From the NCBI GenBank assembly GCA_030706145.1, contig JAUZPB010000023.1, positions 1 through 48,699 on the forward strand: a stretch of 48,699 nucleotides of DNA, read 5' to 3'. Below, in pieces: positions 28,118-35,923 of this stretch. This DNA is from Bacteroidota bacterium (lineage in GTDB: Bacteria > Bacteroidota > Ignavibacteria > Ignavibacteriales > SURF-24). Positions within the stretch are counted from its first letter, which is position 1; every line of letters starts with the position of its first letter. Position numbers and translations under genes: made by a program. A model generated the notes under the pieces. That model did not search any database, was not told the origin of the DNA, and was given only the letters and a program-made list of their open reading frames with translations.

Positions 28118-28477
28118 TTATTCGATATCCCAATATGGACGATAACCATAGTAGCTGTAAATATCGGAGACGAACTGCTGATCAGGATTATCTGGCCAGT
28201 TATCCTTATCAAATCCTGGAGCATTTTCCAGCTTTTCCTTTGGGACATCTAGATAGAAAGCATGTTCTTCTGGTGAGAGTCGTAAAGATTCCCACGGAAT
28301 AGCAAAATATTTATCGCCAATACCCAAAAATCCGCCGAATGAAAGCACAACATAAGCGATTCTTCCGGAATTTACATCAATCATTATCTCCTCTATTTTC
28401 CCTAAATCCTCGCCCATCGTGTTTTTTACATCATCACCTGTAATAGTACTAGCAGATAACAAATTATATGATTTCAT
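28118..28477 (-). CDS. PRC-barrel domain protein
   Basis: The 119-residue protein has a PRC-barrel: GDDVKNTMGEDLGKIEEIMID, then GRIAYVVLSFGGFLGIGDKYFAIPW. Such barrels occur in RNA-processing factors, photosynthetic reaction-centre H subunits and many small stand-alone proteins that are often induced by stress. The C-terminal part (PGFDKDNWPD) is the common tail of this stand-alone group. An AAGGAGGAAAG ribosome site lies just upstream. A 15-bp tandem repeat is in its 5' region. Confidence 0.88.
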   Translation of the reverse strand: MKSYNLLSASTITGDDVKNTMGEDLGKIEEIMIDVNSGRIAYVVLSFGGFLGIGDKYFAIPWESLRLSPEEHAFYLDVPKEKLENAPGFDKDNWPDNPDQQFVSDIYSYYGYRPYWDIE

Positions 28478-28547
28478 CTTTCCTCCTTGTTATGAATTAT
28501 TTTTACTTCAATTTGTGCGCGCGGTGTGTTTGGAAATGATTCTCCCA

Positions 28548-28607
28548 GAAATATAGTCCTAAGGAATATAGTCCTAAGAAATATAGTTCCAAGGGAAGTC
28601 GCTCTAA
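28548..28607. repeat. Tandem 15-bp repeat, three good copies and one degenerate
   Basis: GAAATATAGTCCTAA, GGAATATAGTCCTAA and GAAATATAGTTCCAA follow each other without gaps, then GGGAAGTCGCTCTAA as a decayed copy. The array lies 71 bp before the PRC-barrel start, in its probable promoter or leader. Confidence 0.8.
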
Positions 28608-28640
28608 AACGCTGTTCTTGTAGTCGGATTAAATGAGTAA

Positions 28641-28790
28641 TTATAAAACCCGCCGTCCACTAAAAAGCCTGACCAATGCAACTATTACAGCAACTACTAA
28701 TAACAGGTGAATAAGTCCACCGGCAGTAAATTTAAGAACTAGACCTAAAAACCAAAGTACTACTAATACACCAATAATTGCCCAAATCAT
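28641..28790 (-). CDS. 49-residue lmo0937-family membrane protein
   Basis: An ATG at 28790 with an AAAGGAG ribosome site about 6 bp ahead opens a 49-codon frame on the minus strand. The protein has two hydrophobic segments (IWAIIGVLVVLWFLGLVL and HLLLVVAVIVALVRLF) joined by KFTAGGLI, the pattern of lmo0937/DUF5670 membrane proteins, which are commonly found with stress-response genes. Function is unknown. It is upstream of the PRC-barrel gene on the same strand. Confidence 0.82.
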   Translation of the reverse strand: MIWAIIGVLVVLWFLGLVLKFTAGGLIHLLLVVAVIVALVRLFSGRRVL

Positions 28791-29128
28791 GATGCACTCC
28801 TTTGATTACTTTACTGTAATAATGTTTGCCACAAAAAAGCAGAATCATTTTCAGACTCTTTCTCTCTCCAAAAGGGGAAAAAAATAGCCAATTGGGGAGA
28901 TAGCGAGTGACCTTTCTTATTATAAGATAAGTATTTGCTTAAAATTGTCAATGTTAAACGCGATATAAACCAGTAATAATTTAGAGAATATACATTAGAG
29001 AAAAGAAAATGGATCTAAATAAAAATCGGCGAAAAAAGTGGGATATTTTCAGGATAAAAAAATATAAATCGTTATATTTACCAGCAAATCCAGTTTTTTT
29101 TTGAGAAAGGTCGAATATTTATTTAACA
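28791..29128. other. Divergent intergenic region
   Basis: The 338 bases between the small membrane-protein gene and the MutS-like gene hold no recognisable gene. The sequence is A/T-rich with no clear palindrome. Divergent promoters for both neighbours are expected here, but none can be placed with confidence. Confidence 0.5.
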
Positions 29129-30973
29129 ATGGAAACAAACAGGCTAGCAGAACTAGAGAATATAATCTTCAGGTTAGAAGGAAGAGCAAGAGCCATAGAA
29201 GGCCGAATAAAAAGGATATCAGCTGCAAGGTTAGTAGTTTTTCTGATCAGCATAGTTGTTTCTTTTATTATATTCTTCAGTTTAGATACATTTTCTACAA
29301 TTGCTGCAATTGTTTTTAGTATTGTTTTGCAGATAGTTTTATCCTATCCTCACAACCGGCTGCTTAATAGCCTTCAGCGTCATAGAGTTTATATAATGAT
29401 TAAAAAATCATATGTAAATCGAATTAAGCTTGATTGGGATAAAATTCCTGTACATTCAATAGAAGAAAATGGAGGTGATCCTGAAGGAATTGATCCTATA
29501 GGAATTGACTTAAATATTACTGGAAAGCATTCCTTGCTTCAGCTTATTGATCTTACAGCTTCAGAGCAGGGGAGAAAACTATTAAAGAATTGGCTGATAA
29601 ATAGTTTACCTGATTACAATGAAATTTATAACAGGCAAAATATTGTTAAAGAACTAATTCCGCTTAACCGCTTCAGGGATAGACTACTCCTAAATGCAAA
29701 GATTGCAACAAAGAAAGATCTGAATATAAATGGGCTACTAAACTGGCTTAATCTGCCCTCTGATATATTAAAGCTTCGAAAAGTTTTTACTATCCTTAGT
29801 ATAATGGCACCGTTAAATATTATATTAATGATACTGGGATTTAGCGGAATAATTTCAGGAATCTGGGTAATTCCAGTTTTTATATATGTCGCAATATATT
29901 TTCTAAATCAGAATCTTGTAAAGAATACATATGAGAATGCTGTATTTATAAAGGATGAACTTGGGAAATTTAGTCAGTTAATGTATTTTCTGGAAGGGTA
30001 TAATTATAAGGGCAACAAAAATTTAAGAGAACTCTGCTCTCCATTTTTAGAAAAAAAATCAGCTCCTTCGGCTGAGCTTAAAGGTCTGAAGGGTATTATT
30101 TCCGTTCTTAGTATTCAGAAAAATCCCTTTATCTGGTTTCTTTTGATTTTGATATTTCCTTTGGATTACTTTTATAGCATTAAGCTTGAAAAATATAAAA
30201 ACAATATTTCATATAGCCTGCCTGAATGGCTTGAAGTTTGGGCAAAACTGGAAGCGCTAATATCACTGGCAACATTTTCTTATTTAAATCCCGAGTATAC
30301 TTTCCCTCATCTTTCAGATGCAAAGCCTTCAGAAAAACATTTCGGACTGAAAGGCAATAAAGTTGGCCATCCTCTAATACCAAAATTGCAAAAAGTGACA
30401 AATGACTTTAATATGGGAGCAGAAGGAGAGATAGCCATAGTTACCGGGTCAAATATGTCGGGGAAGAGTACATTTCTTAGATCCCTGGGGATAAATGTAA
30501 TGCTAGCTTACTCGGGCGGACCGGTAAATGCAGAGTTCTTTGAACTTCCACTTCTCAGGACATTTACATGTATAAAGGTAAGTGATTCAGTAGTTGATGG
30601 CATCTCATACTTTTATGCAGAGGTAAAAAGATTGAAACTTCTTCTGGACGAACTAGCTAGAGAAGATAAAAGGCCAGTATTATTTTTTATAGATGAGATC
30701 TTTAAGGGAACAAATAATATAGAAAGGCTGGTTGGAAGCCGCTCTTTCATCAAAGCTATTTCAGGTAGAAATGGACTTGGATGTATTTCAACACATGACC
30801 TGGAACTTGTTATGCTTGCAGATGAAATCAAGACAATTACAAATTATCACTTCCGTGACGAAGTAAAAGATGGGAAAATGCATTTCGATTATATCTTAAG
30901 AAATGGGCCCTGTCCTACGACAAATGCTTTGCGAATCATGGAAAGCGAAGGTTTGCCAATAATTAAAAACTAA
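29129..30973 (+). CDS. Membrane-anchored MutS-family ATPase
   Basis: The 614-residue protein combines transmembrane helices with a MutS-type ABC ATPase. Two helices lie at about 34-74, two more at about 222-262 and a hydrophobic stretch near 335-352. The C-terminal ATPase has Walker A GSNMSGKSTFLRSLG near residue 440, Walker B PVLFFIDEIFKGTNN near 520, and the trans-acting CISTHDLELV. The mismatch-recognition and connector domains of MutS are missing, while a core/lever-like region (TASEQGRKLLKNWL) remains. Its role is unknown; DNA mismatch repair is unlikely for a membrane protein. No clear ribosome site precedes the ATG. It is followed 32 bp later by a secreted phosphoesterase. Confidence 0.85.
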   Translation: METNRLAELENIIFRLEGRARAIEGRIKRISAARLVVFLISIVVSFIIFFSLDTFSTIAAIVFSIVLQIVLSYPHNRLLNSLQRHRVYIMIKKSYVNRIKLDWDKIPVHSIEENGGDPEGIDPIGIDLNITGKHSLLQLIDLTASEQGRKLLKNWLINSLPDYNEIYNRQNIVKELIPLNRFRDRLLLNAKIATKKDLNINGLLNWLNLPSDILKLRKVFTILSIMAPLNIILMILGFSGIISGIWVIPVFIYVAIYFLNQNLVKNTYENAVFIKDELGKFSQLMYFLEGYNYKGNKNLRELCSPFLEKKSAPSAELKGLKGIISVLSIQKNPFIWFLLILIFPLDYFYSIKLEKYKNNISYSLPEWLEVWAKLEALISLATFSYLNPEYTFPHLSDAKPSEKHFGLKGNKVGHPLIPKLQKVTNDFNMGAEGEIAIVTGSNMSGKSTFLRSLGINVMLAYSGGPVNAEFFELPLLRTFTCIKVSDSVVDGISYFYAEVKRLKLLLDELAREDKRPVLFFIDEIFKGTNNIERLVGSRSFIKAISGRNGLGCISTHDLELVMLADEIKTITNYHFRDEVKDGKMHFDYILRNGPCPTTNALRIMESEGLPIIKN

Positions 30974-31005
30974 CTAATATTGAAAAATAGAACTATTAAG
31001 GAATC

Positions 31006-32871
31006 ATGAAAAAAATAACTACAGTTCTTATCATTTTAATCCTTTCATTTTATCAGGATGCTATATATTCGCAGGTTAAGCGACCGGTACATTTTGCATG
31101 GCTAAGTGATATTCATGTTGGCAGCACAAATGCTGCAGAAGATTTATCCAGATCGGTTCACGATATTAATTCTTTAAGTGGCGTCGATTTTGTTATTATT
31201 TCTGGTGATATATCTCAAAGTGGAAAAACTTCTGATTTAAGGCTGACAAAGTCGATATTAGACAGTCTTAAAATGCCATACTACATAATTCCAGGCAACC
31301 ATGATGCAAAGTGGTCTGAATCCGGAGCAACAATGTTCTCCAAAATTTGGAAGAGTGACAGATTTGTTTTTGAGCGTTCGGGCATAAAGTTTATCGGATT
31401 ATATGAAGGGCCTTTGATGAGAATGGCAGATGGGCATTTTGCTCCTGAAGATTTAAGATGGCTAGATAAAGTAATTTCCCAGCAGAAGAATAAATTGCAG
31501 CCAGTCATCTTCGTTACACATTATCCTGTTGATAACGAAATTGATAACTGGTTTGAGTTTATTAAAAGAGCAAAGAAGTTAAATACTCAGGTTGTGCTTG
31601 TTGGACATGGGCATGCAAACAGAGAGATGAATTTCGAAGGAATTCCAGGAATAATGGGAAGATCAAACCTTCGGGCAGGTAAAGCAGTTGGCGGCTATAA
31701 TTTAGTAGAAATAAAAGATGATTCTATCTTCTTTTCAGAAAGAATACCAGAAAGCACAACAAAGCCTGTGTGGGCAAAAGTGGCCTTAGGTATGAAGTCT
31801 TATAAAACCGATACAACAAAATATGAAAGGCCTGAATTCTCGATAAATAAAAAGTATCCTGAAATTAAGGAAAAGTGGAGAGTAGAAACAAATTATGTAA
31901 TTGCATCGGCTCCATTGGTTTGGAAAGATGTTGTTATATCCTGTGATTCAAAAGGAGAGGTTAATGCTTTTTCTTTGAATAATGGCAGCAAGAAATGGAC
32001 CTTCAAAACTGGCAGTGGCGTATACTCATCACCGGATGTTTATAATGACAAGGTAGTTTTTGCTTCTACAGATGGTAATATATATTGTATTAACCCAAAG
32101 TTTGGAAAGCTTTTATGGAAATTTAAGACTGGATCACCCATAGTTGCAGCTCCCAAGATTGATAGTGGCATAGTATATATTGGAAGTAGTGAAGGTAAAT
32201 TCCGCGCAATTGATCTAAAAACGGGAAAGCTGGTATGGACATTTGACAAACTTGGTGGGTTTGTTGAAACCAGGCCAATTATTTATGAAGGGAAAGTTAT
32301 TTTTGGGGCATGGGATAGTTATCTTTATGCTTTAGATAAGAATAATGGAAATCTAGTCTGGAAATGGTCTAATGGGAAATCGGAAATCTTGTTCTCACCA
32401 GCGGCATGCTGGCCTGTAGCAACTAATGAGAAAGTTTTTGTTGTTGCTCCAGACAGATACATGACAGCAATTAATGTTTCTACAGGCGAGACAATCTGGC
32501 GCACTAATAAATACCAGGTAAGAGAGGCTATTGGTATTTCAGAAGATGGAAATACAATTCATACAAGGACAATGAACGATACTGTACTTGCATTTTCTTC
32601 AAAGTCCAGTGATCCAGAGACTATTTGGGTAAAGAATGCTAAATATGGCTATGATTTTGACCCATCCATGACAATTGAGAAACAAGGCACGGCCTTTTTT
32701 GGAACAAGGAACGGGTTTGTATATGCAATAGATGCAAAGACAGGAGAAACAAACTGGATATACCGGACAGGTACAGGTTCAGTAAATACAGTTTTTCCTT
32801 TAAGTAAAGACAAAGTAATAATTTCTAATATGGATGGAAGCTTGATGCTCCTGGAAAAAGGAAATAAATAA
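31006..32871 (+). CDS. Secreted metallophosphoesterase fused to a PQQ-type beta-propeller
   Basis: The 621-residue protein has a signal peptide ending in AIYSQ, a calcineurin-type phosphoesterase domain (about 28-250) with all metal motifs (WLSDIHVG, ISGDIS, IPGNHD, VTHYPVD, GHGHAN), and a propeller (about 285-620) made of PQQ-like blades such as GEVNAFSLNNGSKKWTFKTGSG and GNIYCINPKFGKLLWKFKTGSP. The propeller probably binds a partner or substrate rather than PQQ. It is expected in the periplasm or outside the cell. The stop overlaps the next start by one base (TAATG). Confidence 0.88.
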   Translation: MKKITTVLIILILSFYQDAIYSQVKRPVHFAWLSDIHVGSTNAAEDLSRSVHDINSLSGVDFVIISGDISQSGKTSDLRLTKSILDSLKMPYYIIPGNHDAKWSESGATMFSKIWKSDRFVFERSGIKFIGLYEGPLMRMADGHFAPEDLRWLDKVISQQKNKLQPVIFVTHYPVDNEIDNWFEFIKRAKKLNTQVVLVGHGHANREMNFEGIPGIMGRSNLRAGKAVGGYNLVEIKDDSIFFSERIPESTTKPVWAKVALGMKSYKTDTTKYERPEFSINKKYPEIKEKWRVETNYVIASAPLVWKDVVISCDSKGEVNAFSLNNGSKKWTFKTGSGVYSSPDVYNDKVVFASTDGNIYCINPKFGKLLWKFKTGSPIVAAPKIDSGIVYIGSSEGKFRAIDLKTGKLVWTFDKLGGFVETRPIIYEGKVIFGAWDSYLYALDKNNGNLVWKWSNGKSEILFSPAACWPVATNEKVFVVAPDRYMTAINVSTGETIWRTNKYQVREAIGISEDGNTIHTRTMNDTVLAFSSKSSDPETIWVKNAKYGYDFDPSMTIEKQGTAFFGTRNGFVYAIDAKTGETNWIYRTGTGSVNTVFPLSKDKVIISNMDGSLMLLEKGNK

Positions 32872-34046
32872 TGGAACTATTTAATAGCAGAAATAAAATA
32901 CTAATTAGCTGCCCACAAAGGATCTCGGCATATTTAAGAAAGGAAGTTGAGTCATTCGGATATACCGTTATTACTGAAAAAGACACATATATAGAAACCG
33001 AAGGCACGATGGAAGATGTAATGCGGCTAAATCTTTTAGTCCGCACTGGACACAGGGTGCTTTTTTATTTAAGCGAGTTTGAGGCAAATACGCCAGAAAA
33101 ACTATATAAAGGCATTTATAAGATAGAATGGGAAAAATATTTGGGGAAATTAGACTACTTTAGTGTCTCTTCACATGTTGAACATGAGTCGGTAAATGAC
33201 TCCAGATTTCCTAATCTGAAGGCAAAAGATGCAATAGCAGATAGATTTCGTGATAAGTATGGTGTACGCCCTGATTCAGGTAGCGAAAGAAAAGGAGTAA
33301 TGATATTCTTCTATTGGGTTAATAACAAATGTACCGTGTATTTTGATACCTCTGGAGTAACTTTATCGAAGAGAAACTATAGAAAAATACCATATAAGGC
33401 TCCAATGCAGGAATCTTTAGCCTCTGCAGTTTTAATGGCCGCAGGCTGGGATGGAAGCGCAAATTTTGTAAACCCAATGTGCGGAAGCGGAACTCTTGCA
33501 ATAGAAGCTGCTCTTATGGCACTGGACAAAGCTCCTGGACTATTAAGAAGCAATTATGCATTTATGCATCTGAAAGGCTTTGATGAGGAGCAATGGAAGA
33601 AAATAAGACAGGAGATAAGAGTTAAGGGGAAAAAGTCTGTAGCAGGGAAAATAATTGCAACAGACATAAGCCACAATGCTATTGATGCTGCAAAACAAAA
33701 CGCAAAGACTGCAGGAGTAGATCATCTTATTGATTTTAAGGTTTGTGATTTCCGGCAGACAGAAGTTCCAGATGGAGGTGGATTTGTAGTGCTTAATCCA
33801 GAATATGGAGAAAGACTTGGCGAGGAAAGGCAACTTGAAGAAATATACAAAGAAATCGGCAACTTCTTTAAGCAAAAGTGTAAAGGTTACAGGGGGTATG
33901 TATTTACTGGTAATCTAAATCTGGCAAAAAAAATAGGCCTAAGGAGTAAAAGACGGATACCATTTTTTAACAGCAAAATTGACTGCCGCCTTTTGGAATT
34001 TGAGTTATACGAAGGAAGCAGAAAACCATCAAAGCAGGCGGAATAA
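32871..34046 (+). CDS. THUMP-domain 23S rRNA guanine-N2 methyltransferase (RlmL-like)
   Basis: The 391-residue protein has an N-terminal ferredoxin-like/THUMP region (about 1-165) and a C-terminal UPF0020 methyltransferase domain with the SAM motif FVNPMCGSGTLAIEAAL and the adenine-binding ATDISHNAIDAAKQNA. E. coli RlmL makes m2G2445 in 23S rRNA; this single-domain length matches the non-fused homologues. The catalytic NPPY motif reads NPEY here (309-312). It is translationally coupled to the phosphoesterase gene, which has no evident functional link. Confidence 0.88.
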   Translation: MELFNSRNKILISCPQRISAYLRKEVESFGYTVITEKDTYIETEGTMEDVMRLNLLVRTGHRVLFYLSEFEANTPEKLYKGIYKIEWEKYLGKLDYFSVSSHVEHESVNDSRFPNLKAKDAIADRFRDKYGVRPDSGSERKGVMIFFYWVNNKCTVYFDTSGVTLSKRNYRKIPYKAPMQESLASAVLMAAGWDGSANFVNPMCGSGTLAIEAALMALDKAPGLLRSNYAFMHLKGFDEEQWKKIRQEIRVKGKKSVAGKIIATDISHNAIDAAKQNAKTAGVDHLIDFKVCDFRQTEVPDGGGFVVLNPEYGERLGEERQLEEIYKEIGNFFKQKCKGYRGYVFTGNLNLAKKIGLRSKRRIPFFNSKIDCRLLEFELYEGSRKPSKQAE

Positions 34047-34158
34047 CTGTAAAAGAAAAAACCTGTTTTATTTTGGAATATTTCTATATCTTGCGAGTGG
34101 TTTATTGAATATTAAATTCAAGCAGAAAACTTTTTAGAAAGATTTACTGTATAACAAC

Positions 34159-34187
34159 TTGGTAAAACTAACATTACATATTTATAC
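34159..34187 (+). promoter_or_regulatory. Candidate upp promoter
   Basis: TTGGTA and TTATAC are 17 bp apart, ending 24 bp before the upp start. The match is moderate. Confidence 0.4.
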
Positions 34188-34211
34188 GATCGATTAAAAT
34201 ACAGGGTAAAA

Positions 34212-34838
34212 ATGAAAAACTTTCATTTGGTTGATCATCCCTTGATAAAAAGGGATTTAACAATATTACGCAATAAAAATACGGACCAGAATTTCTTCAG
34301 GATGGCATTAAAAAGAGTTTCTTCAATACTGGCATTCGAGGTTAGTAAGAATTTTAAGCTTAATTCATTTGAAATTGAAACACCGCTTGAAAAAACGACA
34401 GGTTATGATCTGGCTCAGGATGTAGTTTTAGTTCCTGTTTTAAGAGCAGGGCTAAGCATGGTAAATGCATTTTTGGAGATAATTCCTGAGGCTAAGGTTG
34501 GACATATAGGAATTCAGAGGAATGAAATTACTTTAGAACCGATAGATTATTATTACAAGACTCCAAAAAACATAGATATAGCAAAAGTTATATTGCTTGA
34601 TCCTATGCTTGCAACAGGAGGAAGCGGGGCTGCTGCTTTGAATTTTTTGAAGAAAAGGGGAGCAGTTGAATGCATTTTTGCATGCCTGGTGGCTTCTCCG
34701 CAGGGAATAGAGAGAATAGAAGCTGAGCATCCAGATGTTAGGGTATATTCGGCTGCTTTAGATAGGACTTTGAATGAGAAAGGGTACATTTTACCTGGGT
34801 TAGGAGATGCAGGTGACAGAACATTTGGTACGTTATAA
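34212..34838 (+). CDS. upp: Uracil phosphoribosyltransferase
   Basis: The 208-residue salvage enzyme makes UMP from uracil and PRPP. It shows VLVPVLRAGLSMVNAFLE, the PRPP loop ILLDPMLATGGSGAAAL and the C-terminal uracil site GYILPGLGDAGDRTFGTL. Length is typical. Its last 32 bases overlap the start of the following TPR gene. Confidence 0.96.
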   Translation: MKNFHLVDHPLIKRDLTILRNKNTDQNFFRMALKRVSSILAFEVSKNFKLNSFEIETPLEKTTGYDLAQDVVLVPVLRAGLSMVNAFLEIIPEAKVGHIGIQRNEITLEPIDYYYKTPKNIDIAKVILLDPMLATGGSGAAALNFLKKRGAVECIFACLVASPQGIERIEAEHPDVRVYSAALDRTLNEKGYILPGLGDAGDRTFGTL

Positions 34839-35847
34839 ATTTTTCTTAATAATTATATTCTTATTTCCGTTGGTGTTATTGAAAGCACAGCAGTATCCAA
34901 ATTCTAAGGTGGATATGCTGTTAAAAGGTGGTATTGAAGACATTATGTCTCAAAACTACCAGGATGCAGAAAAGAAATTTCAGCGTTTAAAGGAAGGTTA
35001 TCCTGAACTTCCGTTAGGGAATATCTACCTTGCGGCGCTGAAAATTGCAAAGACAGTTGATGTTGAAGATAGGTTTGATGAAAACTATATTTTAGGCAAG
35101 CTTTCTGAGGCTGACAAGCAGTGTACAAAGCTGCTTGAGAAAAATGACAAGGATCTCTGGAGTCAATACTTCATGGCATTAGAAAAAGGATATCTTGCCT
35201 ATTACCACGCTCTTGAAAAGAATTATATTTCGGCTTTCTCAAATGGATTATCTTCAATGTCCCGGTTTGAAAAGTGTTTGCAGTATGATTCATCTTTTTA
35301 TGAAGGATACATTGCAATAGGAACATACAAATACTGGAAAAGCGAAAAGACGAGGTTTCTACACTGGATCCCTTTCGTAAAAAATGAGAAGGAGACGGGT
35401 ATAAGGCTGTTAAAAAAGGCCACAGAAAGATCCTCATATAACCGTCATCTGGCAATATATTCGCTGATCTGGATATATATAAATGAAAAGGAATCAAATC
35501 TAGCTGTTCAGGAAGCTGAAAAGGCTTTAAAGAAATATCCGCATAGCAGATATTTTATGTGGGCCCTTGCAAGGGCATATCAGGATATAGATAAGCGAAA
35601 AGCAATTAGTGTTTATAAGGATCTTTTAGACTCGTATTTAGATCTAAAGGACAATAATCATTATAATGAAATTGTCATAAAGCATAAGATTGCAATGCTT
35701 TATCATGATATAGGGGAAAACAAAAAAGCCTTAAAGCTGTGTGATGAGATCTTAGGGACAGGTTCACTTTCAGCTTATGTGGCAGACAAGCTTGATGAGA
35801 GAATAACTAGGGTAAAGAAGCTAAAAAGCGAACTACTAAACCTTTAA
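34807..35847 (+). CDS. Secreted tetratricopeptide-repeat protein
   Basis: The 346-residue protein has a hydrophobic N-terminal signal (YKFFLIIIFLFPLVLLKAQQ) followed by helical TPR-like repeats, for example SQNYQDAEKKFQRLKEGYP near the start and IGENKKALKLCDEILG near the end. It is likely periplasmic or outer-membrane associated and may act as a scaffold; function is unknown. The ATG at 34807 lies inside the upp end; a TTG at 34825 would give an equally good signal peptide, so the true start is uncertain. Confidence 0.72.
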   Translation: MQVTEHLVRYKFFLIIIFLFPLVLLKAQQYPNSKVDMLLKGGIEDIMSQNYQDAEKKFQRLKEGYPELPLGNIYLAALKIAKTVDVEDRFDENYILGKLSEADKQCTKLLEKNDKDLWSQYFMALEKGYLAYYHALEKNYISAFSNGLSSMSRFEKCLQYDSSFYEGYIAIGTYKYWKSEKTRFLHWIPFVKNEKETGIRLLKKATERSSYNRHLAIYSLIWIYINEKESNLAVQEAEKALKKYPHSRYFMWALARAYQDIDKRKAISVYKDLLDSYLDLKDNNHYNEIVIKHKIAMLYHDIGENKKALKLCDEILGTGSLSAYVADKLDERITRVKKLKSELLNL

Positions 35848-35923
35848 TTTTGTTTGATTAGTTAGGAAAAATAAAGCAATCCGGTGGATTATTTTTACCA
35901 TTATAGTTGGGTAAACTAAAATT

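Noticed and set aside
28548-28607. Short tandem repeat as a CRISPR array.
   Set aside because: Units of 15 bp are contiguous without spacers, and no cas gene is present.
29129-30973. MutS-family gene as a mismatch-repair mutS.
   Set aside because: Mismatch-recognition domains are missing and several transmembrane helices are present.
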